This document shows positions 44,953-55,130 of a stretch of 64,000 bases of DNA, one piece after another. The notes under the pieces are model-generated. The model saw nothing but the letters and a program-made list of their open reading frames with translations, did not search any database and had not been told where the DNA came from. Made by a program: the position numbers and the translations under genes. The stretch's first letter is position 1, and each line of letters starts with the position of its first letter. Origin of the DNA: Epilithonimonas caeni DSM 17710 (GTDB lineage: Bacteria; Bacteroidota; Bacteroidia; Flavobacteriales; Weeksellaceae); NCBI RefSeq assembly GCF_000426465.1, contig NZ_KE384528.1, positions 301,698 through 365,697 on the forward strand. The letters run 5' to 3'.

Positions 44953-46005
44953 TTATTTTTTATTACATCCTATTACTTGTATATCTTGAATATCGTAAGT
45001 TAAATCTGTACTCCTCGTATTACTATAAATATCAAGTCCGACAATGATATTCTTGTGGTTTTTATTAATTTTCAAATATTTATCAATCAAAGGTTTAAAA
45101 TCTATTTCAACAGTTTGAAATTCGTCTGATATTGTATTAACTTCTTTGATTCCGTTTTTGTTTCCATGTATTAACAGTCTTGTTAATTTTTTAGTATCAT
45201 CGGTTTCCCCCCACAAAACACCATCATCTGGATTTTCATTATAATCTACGTTTAAAGGATTTGAGAAAAGAACACCAAGTAAATAACCATGAACCGTGTT
45301 TCCGTTTTCATCAAATTCCGAGAATCTGAAATCACAGGTAACATAGCTTCCTAACCATTTTTGTTTAATCTGGCCACTATATTGTGACAGAGATCCAGAA
45401 TAATCAACGAGACGAAATTTAAACCTTACAACAATCTCATCTAATTTTTCAACTTGGTAATTATTTGAAAAAGAGTGTGCTCCTCCAGTCCACACCTTGT
45501 TTTCTATCCAATACTGAGGCCAATTTTCAAATACAAAGCCTACCTCACGAAGGGTTCCCAAAGTTTTAAATCTTTCATTACGGGCATTGTTTGTTATCCT
45601 AAAAATATAGGGTTCATCTAATTTTTTCTTATTATTAAGAACTTTAAAATCAAATCCAAAGCTTTTATTTTGATCTCCCAATTTATAACCTGCCGTTACT
45701 AATTTAAAAGATGCATTTCTTTTTTCTTTTGTACCAAATTTTTGATTGGTAGCACTGTCTGTGTACGTTGCATCCCAATAATTTTTCGGCATTTTTAATA
45801 AGTCCCCCTCTGTAATGTCAGAATTTTTTTTGTAAACCTTACGCTGGTCCTGATCTAGATATACCCAAGACTTTTTAGTAATACCTTGATTCCAAATCAT
45901 TGAAAAACAATTTTCCTGAATTGACCTTTGACCACTATATTTTAAAGTTATGAAACTTAATATGAAAATAAGAAATTCAGTTCTAATAAAATCTTTATTT
46001 TTCAT
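44953..46005 (-). CDS. Exported protein of unknown function in the polysaccharide locus
   Basis: 350 residues from the ATG at 46005, which leaves 4 bp to the upstream polymerase-like gene; a longer frame would overlap it. Residues 1-26 form a signal peptide (LIFILSFITLKYSGQ). The mature part is beta-rich with many Trp and Tyr and strand pairs such as FVFENWPQYWIENKVWTGGA and YVTCDFRFSEFDENGN, ending IVGLDIYSNT...VIGCNKK. It may be a jelly-roll or concanavalin-type glycan-binding or glycan-cleaving protein, but I recognise no family and no catalytic motif. Its place beside Wzy and Wzx suggests action on the exported glycan. Confidence 0.6.
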   Translation of the reverse strand: MKNKDFIRTEFLIFILSFITLKYSGQRSIQENCFSMIWNQGITKKSWVYLDQDQRKVYKKNSDITEGDLLKMPKNYWDATYTDSATNQKFGTKEKRNASFKLVTAGYKLGDQNKSFGFDFKVLNNKKKLDEPYIFRITNNARNERFKTLGTLREVGFVFENWPQYWIENKVWTGGAHSFSNNYQVEKLDEIVVRFKFRLVDYSGSLSQYSGQIKQKWLGSYVTCDFRFSEFDENGNTVHGYLLGVLFSNPLNVDYNENPDDGVLWGETDDTKKLTRLLIHGNKNGIKEVNTISDEFQTVEIDFKPLIDKYLKINKNHKNIIVGLDIYSNTRSTDLTYDIQDIQVIGCNKK

Positions 46006-46009
46006 ATAA

Positions 46010-47047
46010 TTAAATGTTTTGTTTCCACTTGGTATTTTTTGCAATGCACAAAAAGATAAATGGATATAAAGGCGATAGATGTCTTACAAAACTTCCATAA
46101 TCTGGTTCAAAAAGACTTTGTACAATCATGAAGGAAATTACAAAAGAAAAAACATTTTCATATTCTTTTAGTTTATGCTCTTTAAAATAAAACTTCAGAA
46201 AATTATAGAAGAAAATTGTAATAATAAAGGTTAGGATAACATAGAATGGTCTTCCAAGTAATAATAATGGAATCGGAATAACTAAAAACAATAAAGTGAC
46301 AATGTTATTTAGTGTAATTGCAAGAACATTATCACCTTGTATGAATGTCTTAATCACTGTCTGTCCAGAATCTAAATCTCTATCTATATTGGCAATTTCT
46401 CGAATCATTGATATAGGGACTCCAAAAACATAATTATATACAAAATTTACAGCTAAATAAAATAGCGGGATGAAAAAAATAAGCCTCTTCGGTTTATTAA
46501 TTATAAATAATTTCATAAACCAAAACAAAGCAATAGTGATGAACCAATAGTTTCTGAAAAAATAGGCATATACGATTACGAAAAAGGACCAAAAAATCAA
46601 AAACCTTTTTTCAAAGTAGACAAAAGGTACAACTATTATTAGAAAAAGAAGCAAGTCTTTGCTAAAGGTAGCTAAATATACCATAGCTATTGCACTGTAC
46701 ATTATAATTAGTATATATGCAAAAAAAGAAATACCTTTAATGGAATAGTTTTTAAATAGCTTAAAGATTACAAAAAAATAAGCTATTAGGGCTAATAGTG
46801 GTGCTACAACATACTTATCAATATGAAATATTCTATAGAATTTAGCTGTATTACTAAAGGATGGGTCTAGTCTCTCTCTTACTGGATGTTCTATGGCATA
46901 TTGTAAAGTTAAAGAATCGAAAAAATATTTTTCAGGAAAAATGGATTCTTTGAAAAAAGCGATAATAGCACAGAAAGTAATTCCAATTGCAAAAAACACA
47001 ATGGAATCATTCCTCCGAACTTTCATTTTCTTATAAATCAGATTCAT
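46010..47047 (-). CDS. Multi-pass membrane protein, O-antigen/EPS polymerase candidate (Wzy/EpsG-like)
   Basis: 345 residues with about ten hydrophobic segments from residue 16 on (for example SIVFFAIGITFCAIIAFF, LLALIAYFFVIFKLF, IVTLLFLVIPIPLLLLG). A longer periplasmic stretch between segments carries charged residues (NIDRDLDSGQ). Sequence is too divergent for a named family, but position between Wzx and the glycosyltransferases fits the polymerase of the Wzy-dependent pathway. The start may be at residue 8. Confidence 0.7.
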   Translation of the reverse strand: MNLIYKKMKVRRNDSIVFFAIGITFCAIIAFFKESIFPEKYFFDSLTLQYAIEHPVRERLDPSFSNTAKFYRIFHIDKYVVAPLLALIAYFFVIFKLFKNYSIKGISFFAYILIIMYSAIAMVYLATFSKDLLLFLIIVVPFVYFEKRFLIFWSFFVIVYAYFFRNYWFITIALFWFMKLFIINKPKRLIFFIPLFYLAVNFVYNYVFGVPISMIREIANIDRDLDSGQTVIKTFIQGDNVLAITLNNIVTLLFLVIPIPLLLLGRPFYVILTFIITIFFYNFLKFYFKEHKLKEYENVFSFVISFMIVQSLFEPDYGSFVRHLSPLYPFIFLCIAKNTKWKQNI

Positions 47048-47114
47048 TATTTACAACTTTTTCCCAACGAATATTTAAAATAAGGTACTTTTTGAGTTTC
47101 GATTATATTTTATA

Positions 47115-48575
47115 TTAAAATTTTGTTTTCAAAATTGATATAAGCTCAGTGATAGTCTCTTCACCAAAAATGTAAAGTAATATAAGATATATAACTACTG
47201 TAACTATCATAAAAATAAACCACTCGATAAAACCAATTGTGAAGATAGCGACAAGAATGGACAAAACTATAAAAATTATTAAGTTGATTAAAATAATTTT
47301 TGTTGAATTTTTGTTAAAAATGGTACTATAAGGCATCACTTTCTTCATGAGGAAACACATAAACAATATTAAAAGGGATTCTGAAATTAAAGCAACCACA
47401 GAAGCACCATAGATTTTATAATTTTTTATGGCATAAATATTAAGTCCAATACTTAGTAGTGCTGTGGCCGCTGTCGCAACAGAATATATCCTCTCTTCAC
47501 CTTGAGGATATAAGACCATAAATCCAAAAAAATAAGCGATACTAAACAGGATGCAAAGTGGTGACAAAATCTTTAGTGAAAGTATAGCAGGTGCAAACTC
47601 TCTACCCCCCATTAAAATTATAATATTCTCAGCAAAAATCAAGAAAAATATAGAAAATGGAATCGAAATTATTAGAAGAACATTAAAAATTTTCTTCAGG
47701 AATTCTATATACTGTTCCTTGTCATTTACATATAGATATGACAATCTCGGAAGCATAACAGAACCTAACGCCGTCAGAAAAAGAATAACAAATCTTAAAA
47801 GGTTATTAGATAAAGTATAATATGCTACATCCTTGTCTCCTGAAATATTTCCTATTAAAAACTTATCCAATTGCACATAAATATTCACAGAAATAGTAGC
47901 AATAAAAATAGTGAGGATAGGTTTGTAGTGTCTTTTAAGGTTCAATGATTTCCAATTTATTTTATTTTTTAGAATATGATAAATTAGGATAGAAAAATTA
48001 ATAATATTGGCCCCAAAAAACATTATTACTAGTAAAATAGAATATTTCTCATAATCCATTGTTGATGTGATTATTGTAAATATTAGTATTACAATAATCA
48101 ATCTTATCACCAAATTTCTTAACGTGATAAATTTCTGATTCTCAGTTCCTTGAAAATACCATTCTGCACCGATATTGTTTAATAAAACCATAAATGAAAG
48201 AATGCAAATTAAGTTTTTATAAGGGTTAAAATTATTAATTTGAATAATGATTCCAAAAATAATAAGGTAAGAGATCAGAGTCGTAACACCTAGAATCACC
48301 AAAAGTTCGAAAACTAAAGTATATAATTTTTTGGAATCATGCCTTACCTTTGAAGTCTCTCTAATACCATACATTGGAATCCCTAAAGAAGAAAAAAGCA
48401 CAAAATAATTAATGACTGTATAAATATATTCTACTTTACCAATATTTTCCGCACCCAAAGTCCTATTGAGATAAGGCATTGTAAAGAGGGTAATAAGGGC
48501 TGTCGATGACACCCTTAATATATTAAATATAAAATTTAGCTTTAAACTGACCAGTTTGCCTTCCTTAGCTTGCAT
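47115..48575 (-). CDS. wzx: Flippase (Wzx, MOP superfamily)
   Basis: 486 residues with 12-14 membrane helices. The N-terminal SLKLNFIFNILRVSSTALITLF followed by MPYLNRTLGAENIGKVEYI is typical of polysaccharide flippases, as are QLDKFLIGNISGDKDVAYY and LGSVMLPRLSYLY. It flips the undecaprenyl-linked repeat unit to the periplasm. It lies 24 bp after the Wzc-like gene, indicating an operon. Confidence 0.88.
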   Translation of the reverse strand: MQAKEGKLVSLKLNFIFNILRVSSTALITLFTMPYLNRTLGAENIGKVEYIYTVINYFVLFSSLGIPMYGIRETSKVRHDSKKLYTLVFELLVILGVTTLISYLIIFGIIIQINNFNPYKNLICILSFMVLLNNIGAEWYFQGTENQKFITLRNLVIRLIIVILIFTIITSTMDYEKYSILLVIMFFGANIINFSILIYHILKNKINWKSLNLKRHYKPILTIFIATISVNIYVQLDKFLIGNISGDKDVAYYTLSNNLLRFVILFLTALGSVMLPRLSYLYVNDKEQYIEFLKKIFNVLLIISIPFSIFFLIFAENIIILMGGREFAPAILSLKILSPLCILFSIAYFFGFMVLYPQGEERIYSVATAATALLSIGLNIYAIKNYKIYGASVVALISESLLILFMCFLMKKVMPYSTIFNKNSTKIILINLIIFIVLSILVAIFTIGFIEWFIFMIVTVVIYLILLYIFGEETITELISILKTKF

Positions 48576-48599
48576 ATTTCAATAATAATATAATAAAAA

Positions 48600-50957
48600 T
48601 TACTTGAAAATTTGCCACCATTTCTTCTCTTCGGCATGATAACCGTAACCATATTTATTTCCATATCCGAAATTAGTCTTATGGATATCATTAAGAACGA
48701 AGGCTACATTTTTAATTTTTTTGGCTTTTATATTTTTATTAGCAAAATCTATAAATCCTTTTTCTGTAACTTCAGACCTTGTAACATACAATGTTGCGTC
48801 TGCAACGTGAGAAATAAGAAGCGAATCCGTCACAAGCATTAATGGTGCTGTGTCTAAGATAATATACTGGTAATCATTCTTTACCAATTCAATTAATTCT
48901 TCATAACGACCATTTTGTAAAAGATCCGCAGGGTTTGGTGGAATACTTCCTGAATAAATAAAATCACAATTATTAATAAAACCGCTCGGATGTATTATCT
49001 CTTTTACATTTTCCACATCACTATGCAAAAACTCTGCAAGACCTTTGGATCCTTTCATAGCTGTGTTATATCGTTGTAATTGTGGGTTTCTTATATCAGA
49101 TCCTATTACAAGTACTTTACTTTTAGGTGATGAAAGAGCTAAAGATAGATTAACGGACACAAAGGTTTTTCCCTCCCCTTTCACAGTGGAGGTTACAAAA
49201 ACAATTTTTGCTGAATCTTTTTTAGGTAGAATAAATTTTAGATTTGTAACCAAAATCCTAAAAGATTCAGCTAATGGAGAAACATCATTGATTCTGATAA
49301 GATGATCGTCATTTTTAGAGATACGAGGTATTTCTGCCAATACGGTTACTTTAGTAAGCCTTTCCAAATCATGTTTTGTTATGATATTATTGTTAAAAAG
49401 TTCTTTTAAATATATAATCAGACCAGGAATTATCAATCCTACAAAAAGCGCAACGACTAGACCTATCAATTTCTTTGGTGCCACAGGTTTTTTGTCTACA
49501 AAAGCATGGTCAACGACCCTTGCCTTTTCTCCAGTTATTGCCATAGAAATAGCTGCCTCTTCTCTTTTTTGAAGCAACAAAAGATATAGGTTTTCTTTAA
49601 TTTGCTGCTGTCTCTCTATATTTCTGAATAGTTTTTCTTGATAAGGAATTTGCTGAATCTTGTCATTTTTTTCATTACCATATTTGGAAATATCTCTTCT
49701 TGATAATTGGAGTGTCGTTATATTTTTATAAAGACTTTCCTTGAGAGCATCTTTCAACGCATTAATATCTTTTGTAATTTCAACTACCAAAGGGTTGTTT
49801 GGGGTAGCATTCTCTAATAGCCTATTCCTATCAAGTATCAACTTATTATAAGCAGAAATATTGGATGTTGCAGAGGGGCTATCTATTCCAATATTTGTAG
49901 GTATAACTTGATAACTATTACTTGGTGAGTTGATATAATTTACAAGAACATTTGTAAGTTCAAGTTGGGTATCTAGTTCTAACTCCCTCTTTTCTGCTTC
50001 TGTTGTCAATTGCAAATTAAGTCTTGCTTCCGAGGGTAAATCTACAATTTTATGTTCTACTTTAAAATTTTGTCTTTCCGTCTCTACATCTCCCAATTCT
50101 TTGGAAATGATAACAATTCTCTCATCAATAAAATCTTTAGTCTTCTTGGATTCTGTATTTTTATCTAAAAGAGCATATTCATTATAAATATCAGTAATGC
50201 CATTCAAGATATCTTTTGCCTTGTCTCTATTTTCATGTTCAATAGATAGACCAATTATTGTCGCATCTTTATCTAAAAGATTTACAGCAATACTTTCTTG
50301 TAAATCACTGACTAAATCTTCCAAACTTAAGAAAGTAAAATAAAAATTATTTAAATATAACTCTCTGACCTTCTTTTTATTAAAATCAGGATTCTTTGTA
50401 ATAATAATATTAGCAAAGGGTAAACTAATAGTTTTATTAAAAGATCCAACAATATCATTTTTCAGTTCTTTTGAAGAAAGTGTTATCTTGTCACCTTGAA
50501 TTTTTAAATCGATAGGTTTTTGAGGAAATTCCTCAAACTCCTTTTCATTAACAACATAAATATTATACGGACTAGAGTCTTTGTAAAGCTCCAGATCATA
50601 AAATTTTTCTCTGGAAAAAATAGAGGTCTGAATCTTAAGTTTACTAGCAACATCCTCTATAATTTTTTTTGATTTAAAAATCTCGAGCTCATTTTCGATA
50701 CTATTTGTTCCCATTCCTGAAAAACCTCCAAGACCAGACAATACCCCGAAATCTCCAGACGCGGATGACATTTTTTTAGCATCTTTTATAAGTACAGATG
50801 ATTCAACTTTATAAATGGGTGTAGTGGTTTTTATATATATAATTGCTAAAACAATCATTATAAAAACACTTGCAAAAAACCAATACCATTTCTTAAAATA
50901 TGGTTTTAGAATTTCTCTTAAATTAATTTCCTCCTCTTTTGTCGTAACGTTATTCAT
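48600..50957 (-). CDS. Polysaccharide co-polymerase tyrosine autokinase (Wzc-like), copy 2
   Basis: 785 residues. An N-terminal Wzz domain with membrane helices at about 24-43 and 497-518 encloses a coiled periplasmic region. The cytoplasmic BY-kinase has Walker A (STVKGEGKT, 590-598), Walker A' (VLVIGSDIRNPQ, Asp621) and Walker B (YIILDTAP, 698-705). A C-terminal tyrosine cluster FGYGNKYGYGYH (Tyr765, 769, 771, 773) is the expected autophosphorylation site. It controls chain length and export with Wza. It lies 10 bp downstream of its paralogue 50968-53289; the two diverge over most of the periplasmic region. Confidence 0.92.
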   Translation of the reverse strand: MNNVTTKEEEINLREILKPYFKKWYWFFASVFIMIVLAIIYIKTTTPIYKVESSVLIKDAKKMSSASGDFGVLSGLGGFSGMGTNSIENELEIFKSKKIIEDVASKLKIQTSIFSREKFYDLELYKDSSPYNIYVVNEKEFEEFPQKPIDLKIQGDKITLSSKELKNDIVGSFNKTISLPFANIIITKNPDFNKKKVRELYLNNFYFTFLSLEDLVSDLQESIAVNLLDKDATIIGLSIEHENRDKAKDILNGITDIYNEYALLDKNTESKKTKDFIDERIVIISKELGDVETERQNFKVEHKIVDLPSEARLNLQLTTEAEKRELELDTQLELTNVLVNYINSPSNSYQVIPTNIGIDSPSATSNISAYNKLILDRNRLLENATPNNPLVVEITKDINALKDALKESLYKNITTLQLSRRDISKYGNEKNDKIQQIPYQEKLFRNIERQQQIKENLYLLLLQKREEAAISMAITGEKARVVDHAFVDKKPVAPKKLIGLVVALFVGLIIPGLIIYLKELFNNNIITKHDLERLTKVTVLAEIPRISKNDDHLIRINDVSPLAESFRILVTNLKFILPKKDSAKIVFVTSTVKGEGKTFVSVNLSLALSSPKSKVLVIGSDIRNPQLQRYNTAMKGSKGLAEFLHSDVENVKEIIHPSGFINNCDFIYSGSIPPNPADLLQNGRYEELIELVKNDYQYIILDTAPLMLVTDSLLISHVADATLYVTRSEVTEKGFIDFANKNIKAKKIKNVAFVLNDIHKTNFGYGNKYGYGYHAEEKKWWQIFK

Positions 50958-50967
50958 TTAAAAAGAC

Positions 50968-53289
50968 TTATTTATTATAGCCATAGCCATATTTATTACC
51001 ATAGCCAAAATTCTGATTACTCAAATCATTAAGCACGAATGCTACATTATCTATTTTCCTAGCTCCTACCGTATCATTAGCAAATTCTATCAATGATTTT
51101 TCCGTGTAATTGGATCTTGTAACATATAGATTAAGATCTGCATTTTTCGTAATTATCAATGTATCGGTAACTAATAGTAATGGTGCAGTATCTACTATGA
51201 TATACTCATATTTTTCTCTGAGTTCTTCTAATAAAAGAGAAAACCTCCCATTTTTCAATAATTCGGTAGGGTTGGGAGGTATACTTCCTGAATATATGAT
51301 ATCACATCTCTCATCTACAGGGTTTTTAAATAATACATCCTCTATAGAAATAGATTGGTCATATAAAAACTCAGTTAATCCTTTTTTTGATTTACTATTT
51401 TCGCTATACCTTTGCAACTGTGGGTTTCTTATATCTGCACCAATAATGACCACCTTATTGAATGTTGCCAGAGTGAGTGCCAGATTCATGGAAACAAAGG
51501 TTTTCCCTTCCCCTTTTACAGAAGATGTTACAAACACAACCTTAGACTTTTTATTCGTATCCAACATAAAATTCATATTTGTAATCAGAATTCGAAACGA
51601 CTCGGCTAATGGTGAAAAATCATTATGTTTTATAAGGTGATCTACATTTTTCTTAATAGAAGGGATTTCGCCAATCACCGGAATTGTTGAAAGTTCTTTA
51701 AGGTGATCTTTATCAATAATTTTAGTATTTAATAATTCCTTTAAATAAATCACTCCAAATGGCACTAATAATCCAATTACTAGACTAGCTAACAAAACAA
51801 CTATTTTTTTTGGAGATACAGGCTGATCAGAAACAAAAACAGGCTCTACCAATCTTGCTTTTGGCGCAACAACAGCCAAAGAAATCGCTACTTCTTCCCT
51901 TTTCTGTAGTAATAGCAGATAAAGATTCTCCTTGATCTGTTGTTTTCTCTCCAGATTTCTAAAAAGTTTTTCTTGTTTAGGGACCTGTATAATTCTTGAT
52001 TTTAGTTTATCCTGTTCGTTTAAATATTCTCCTAGAGCAAGTTGTAATCCTACTTTTCCTTTCTGCAAAGTTTCCTCCACTGCTTTTCTCAAAACATTGA
52101 TCTGTTTAGTAATGTCGACAACAAGAGGATTCTGAGCAGTCGCTGTTTCCAACAAACGATTTCTTTCCAGAATCATTTTATTATAGTTGGAAATCGCATT
52201 ATTAGACTCGTTATTATTCAGCCCTATATTAGAAGGAAGGGCTTGAAAATTATTTTGTTTCTGGAGATAGGATATCAAATCATCAGTTAATTCCAACTGT
52301 CCGTTAAGTTCTAATTCCTTTTTCTTAGTTTCTGCTGCCGTTTCGAGATTTATTTTGGTTTCTGTAAAAATATCTGTAATTCCATTGCTTGTTTTGAAAT
52401 CTTCTTTTTCCGTTTCAACGTTATCAAGTTCTGTAGAAATTTTGGAAATCCTCTCGTCAATAAATTCCTTGGTTTTTTGAGATTCTGTATTTTTATCAAG
52501 AATAGCATCTCTGTTATACGCAGCAATCAAAGCCTCAATAATAGTCTTGGCCTTATCTGTTTGAGCCGAGTTGATAAAAATATCGATAACTGTGGCATCT
52601 TTATTTGCCAGATCTATTTCAACAGAATTTTGAATTTGGGAAGTCGCAGATTCTGTCGTATTGAAATTGACCTGAAGCTTATTTATATTTAAATCTAATT
52701 TTTCTTTATCAAAATATTGATTAGGAGTGATAATTATATTAGCAAATGGCAGACTAATAAGTTTATTGAAAACTATTTTTTGATTGTAGCCAAATTCCTC
52801 TGATTCTAAAAGCCAATTATTCTTGTCTTTTGAAATTTCAAATGGTTTCTCAGGAAATTTCTTGTTCTTCTTCTCATTAACTATGACAATGTTAACAGGA
52901 CATGTATCTCCGAAAAGTTCTATTTTTTTAAATCCAGACTCAACAAAGACCTTTGTTTGCAAATTTTTAGAAATTACAATATCACGAATCAGTTTTTTGG
53001 ATTTAAAAATTTCCAGCTCATTCTCTATGCTATTAGTACTCATCCCTCCGAAACCGGATAGTCCCTCTAGAACCCCTAAATTCCCTTCACCAACATCTAT
53101 TGATTTCTTGGCATCTTTTATAAGAACCGCACTTTTTATACTATAGACAGGAACAGACATTTTTATATAAATCAAACCTAAAATCAAAAAGATAATTGCA
53201 CCCAAAACAAACCAATACCATTTAGAAATGTAAGGCTTAATAAGGGTCAGTAAATCAATTGTTGATTTATGATTAATTTGCTGTTCCAT
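50968..53289 (-). CDS. Polysaccharide co-polymerase tyrosine autokinase (Wzc-like), copy 1
   Basis: 773 residues with the same plan as the next gene: membrane helices at about 24-43 and 496-517, Walker A SVKGEGKT (590-597), A' VVIIGADIRNPQ (Asp619), Walker B YIIVDTAP (Asp700) and a terminal tyrosine cluster FGYGNKYGYGYNK (Tyr763, 767, 769, 771). All catalytic residues are present in both copies, so neither looks inactive. It follows the Wza gene by 17 bp. Tandem paralogues may assemble together or serve two glycans. Confidence 0.92.
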   Translation of the reverse strand: MEQQINHKSTIDLLTLIKPYISKWYWFVLGAIIFLILGLIYIKMSVPVYSIKSAVLIKDAKKSIDVGEGNLGVLEGLSGFGGMSTNSIENELEIFKSKKLIRDIVISKNLQTKVFVESGFKKIELFGDTCPVNIVIVNEKKNKKFPEKPFEISKDKNNWLLESEEFGYNQKIVFNKLISLPFANIIITPNQYFDKEKLDLNINKLQVNFNTTESATSQIQNSVEIDLANKDATVIDIFINSAQTDKAKTIIEALIAAYNRDAILDKNTESQKTKEFIDERISKISTELDNVETEKEDFKTSNGITDIFTETKINLETAAETKKKELELNGQLELTDDLISYLQKQNNFQALPSNIGLNNNESNNAISNYNKMILERNRLLETATAQNPLVVDITKQINVLRKAVEETLQKGKVGLQLALGEYLNEQDKLKSRIIQVPKQEKLFRNLERKQQIKENLYLLLLQKREEVAISLAVVAPKARLVEPVFVSDQPVSPKKIVVLLASLVIGLLVPFGVIYLKELLNTKIIDKDHLKELSTIPVIGEIPSIKKNVDHLIKHNDFSPLAESFRILITNMNFMLDTNKKSKVVFVTSSVKGEGKTFVSMNLALTLATFNKVVIIGADIRNPQLQRYSENSKSKKGLTEFLYDQSISIEDVLFKNPVDERCDIIYSGSIPPNPTELLKNGRFSLLLEELREKYEYIIVDTAPLLLVTDTLIITKNADLNLYVTRSNYTEKSLIEFANDTVGARKIDNVAFVLNDLSNQNFGYGNKYGYGYNK

Positions 53290-53306
53290 CCCGAAATAAA
53301 ATGACC

Positions 53307-54110
53307 TTATCTAAATATAAGAGCCAAAAGTCCTACGACAACCGATGCAATTGCAATAAATACACCAGCTTGAGGTCCATATGAAGATGAGTTTTTTCTA
53401 GTATCATTAGGAGAAACATATATAACATCATTTTGCTTCACATAATAATAAGGTGAATTGATAAATTCTGCATCTGTTAGATCAATATACTCCTTACTTG
53501 TAACGCCATCTATATTTCTGACAATTAAAACATTTTTTCTTTGCCCATATATGGTAAGATCACCAGCCATACCCAACACGCTCCACAGATTCATCGACTG
53601 GCCATCTGGGATAAGATAAGTTCCCGATTTAGTAACTTCACCTAGAACAGTAACTTTAAAATTAGTATTTCTTACATTTACTATGGGTTCTTTGATGTAT
53701 TGTTTTAATCTTTCTTTTAAAATCTCACGAAATTGCTCTATAGTTTTACCACTGGTGTTAAGTTCTCCTAGAATTGGATATTGTATATCTCCCTTAGAAT
53801 CTACAATATAAGAAGGTCCATTAACTGACGACTGTCCTTGAACCGGCAAATTTGTACTCGATTGTGAAAATTGCGATACATCACTTGAAGAATAATTCTG
53901 ATTAAATGGCTTTACAACATCATTATCCTTAGCAGATATCGATATCATCAATTGATCCCCTGGTTGTATGGTAAATGTTGAATTTTGAACAGATGCGTTG
54001 ATAGCTGTCTGTTCTATATTTTTCATGTAATCAATATCTTGTTTCGTTTTACAAGAAAATATCACACAAAACAACGAAGCCATAAAAATTATGGATAAAG
54101 CTCTTCTCAT
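53307..54110 (-). CDS. wza: Polysaccharide export outer-membrane lipoprotein (Wza family)
   Basis: 267 residues. A type II signal peptide with lipobox VIFSC (Cys20) predicts a lipoprotein. Poly_export domain around FTIQPGDQLMISISAK and PILGELNTSGKTIEQFREIL, then an SLBB-type domain with VTVLGEVTKSGTYLIPDG. Residues 248-266 (AGVFIAIASVVVGLLALIF) form a terminal hydrophobic helix, as in the outer-membrane pore of Wza. It precedes the two Wzc-like genes in the same direction. Confidence 0.9.
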   Translation of the reverse strand: MRRALSIIFMASLFCVIFSCKTKQDIDYMKNIEQTAINASVQNSTFTIQPGDQLMISISAKDNDVVKPFNQNYSSSDVSQFSQSSTNLPVQGQSSVNGPSYIVDSKGDIQYPILGELNTSGKTIEQFREILKERLKQYIKEPIVNVRNTNFKVTVLGEVTKSGTYLIPDGQSMNLWSVLGMAGDLTIYGQRKNVLIVRNIDGVTSKEYIDLTDAEFINSPYYYVKQNDVIYVSPNDTRKNSSSYGPQAGVFIAIASVVVGLLALIFR

Positions 54111-54151
54111 ATATAATTTCTTAAATTGAAGGTTTGCAAATATAGGGATTC

Positions 54152-55108
54152 TTATTTATCTAACGATTCGTAGATAGAATTATTGCTTTTAAATTCCTTT
54201 ACAATGGATTTTAATACTCTTACGATTTCTTGCTTCTCTTCTTTTTTTGAAAATTCGATCAAAAGTTCTGTCAGTTCATCGATCTCTTCAAAAAACATTG
54301 ACGGATCTTTAGATATCATGATCTTTTCATGAGAAGTTGGTAACGTGCGGGCATTATCACTTAAAAGTTCTTCGTATAGTTTTTCTCCAGGTCTTAATCC
54401 TGTATAAATAATCTTTATATCAATATCCGGTTCAAAACCTGATAATTTTATCATTCTTTTTGCCAATTCCAATATTTTCACCGGATCTCCCATGTCGAAA
54501 ACATAGATCTCACCACCAGACCCCATTGTTCCGGCATTCAATACCAATTCACATGCTTCAGCTATGGTCATAAAATATCTTACGATATCAGGATGCGTAA
54601 TGGTTACGGGACCTCCTTTTTCTATCTGTCTTCGGAAATGTGGTATTACAGAACCATTAGACCCTAAAACATTTCCGAAGCGGGTTGTAATGAATTTGGT
54701 AGTGTTCCCTCCCAAATTTTGTAATGATTGCACGAAAAGTTCAGCAACTCTTTTAGAGGCTCCCATCACATTTGTAGGATTAACCGCTTTATCTGTTGAA
54801 ACCATTACAAAACGGTTCACTTTATACTTATGGGAAAGTAACGCCAGATTTTTTGTGCCTAATACATTCACAAGTACTGCCTCATGTGGATTGTCCTCCA
54901 CCAAAGGAACATGCTTGTATGCCGCAGCATGATAGACCATGGAAAAATTATACTTGCTGAACAAAGGTTCCAAGCGGGTAATATTAGATATATCTGCTAA
55001 AATAAATTTGAAATTGATATGAGGGTATGTCTCTTTCATCTCCAATTCCGTATCATAAAGGGGAGTTTCGGACTGATCCAAGATTATGATCTGCATTGGT
55101 TCCAGCAA
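54152..55108 (-). CDS. C-terminal part of split CapD/PglF-like nucleotide-sugar 4,6-dehydratase
   Basis: 318 residues open from the first ATG after a frameshift; this reading frame actually continues back to about 55147. It contains most of the dehydratase domain: AAAYKHVPLVEDNP, the catalytic VSTDKAVNPTNVMGASKRVAE (Thr-Asp-Lys and Met-x3-Lys variants of this family), FGNVLGSNGSVIPHF and FDMGDPVKILELAKRMI. The NAD-binding start TGGAGSIG is in the other piece unless one G is removed from the tract at 55147-55154. On its own it would lack the glycine loop and probably be inactive. Confidence 0.75.
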   Translation of the reverse strand: MLEPMQIIILDQSETPLYDTELEMKETYPHINFKFILADISNITRLEPLFSKYNFSMVYHAAAYKHVPLVEDNPHEAVLVNVLGTKNLALLSHKYKVNRFVMVSTDKAVNPTNVMGASKRVAELFVQSLQNLGGNTTKFITTRFGNVLGSNGSVIPHFRRQIEKGGPVTITHPDIVRYFMTIAEACELVLNAGTMGSGGEIYVFDMGDPVKILELAKRMIKLSGFEPDIDIKIIYTGLRPGEKLYEELLSDNARTLPTSHEKIMISKDPSMFFEEIDELTELLIEFSKKEEKQEIVRVLKSIVKEFKSNNSIYESLDK

Positions 55109-55130
55109 AGCAACTTGTCTTACAATCTCC

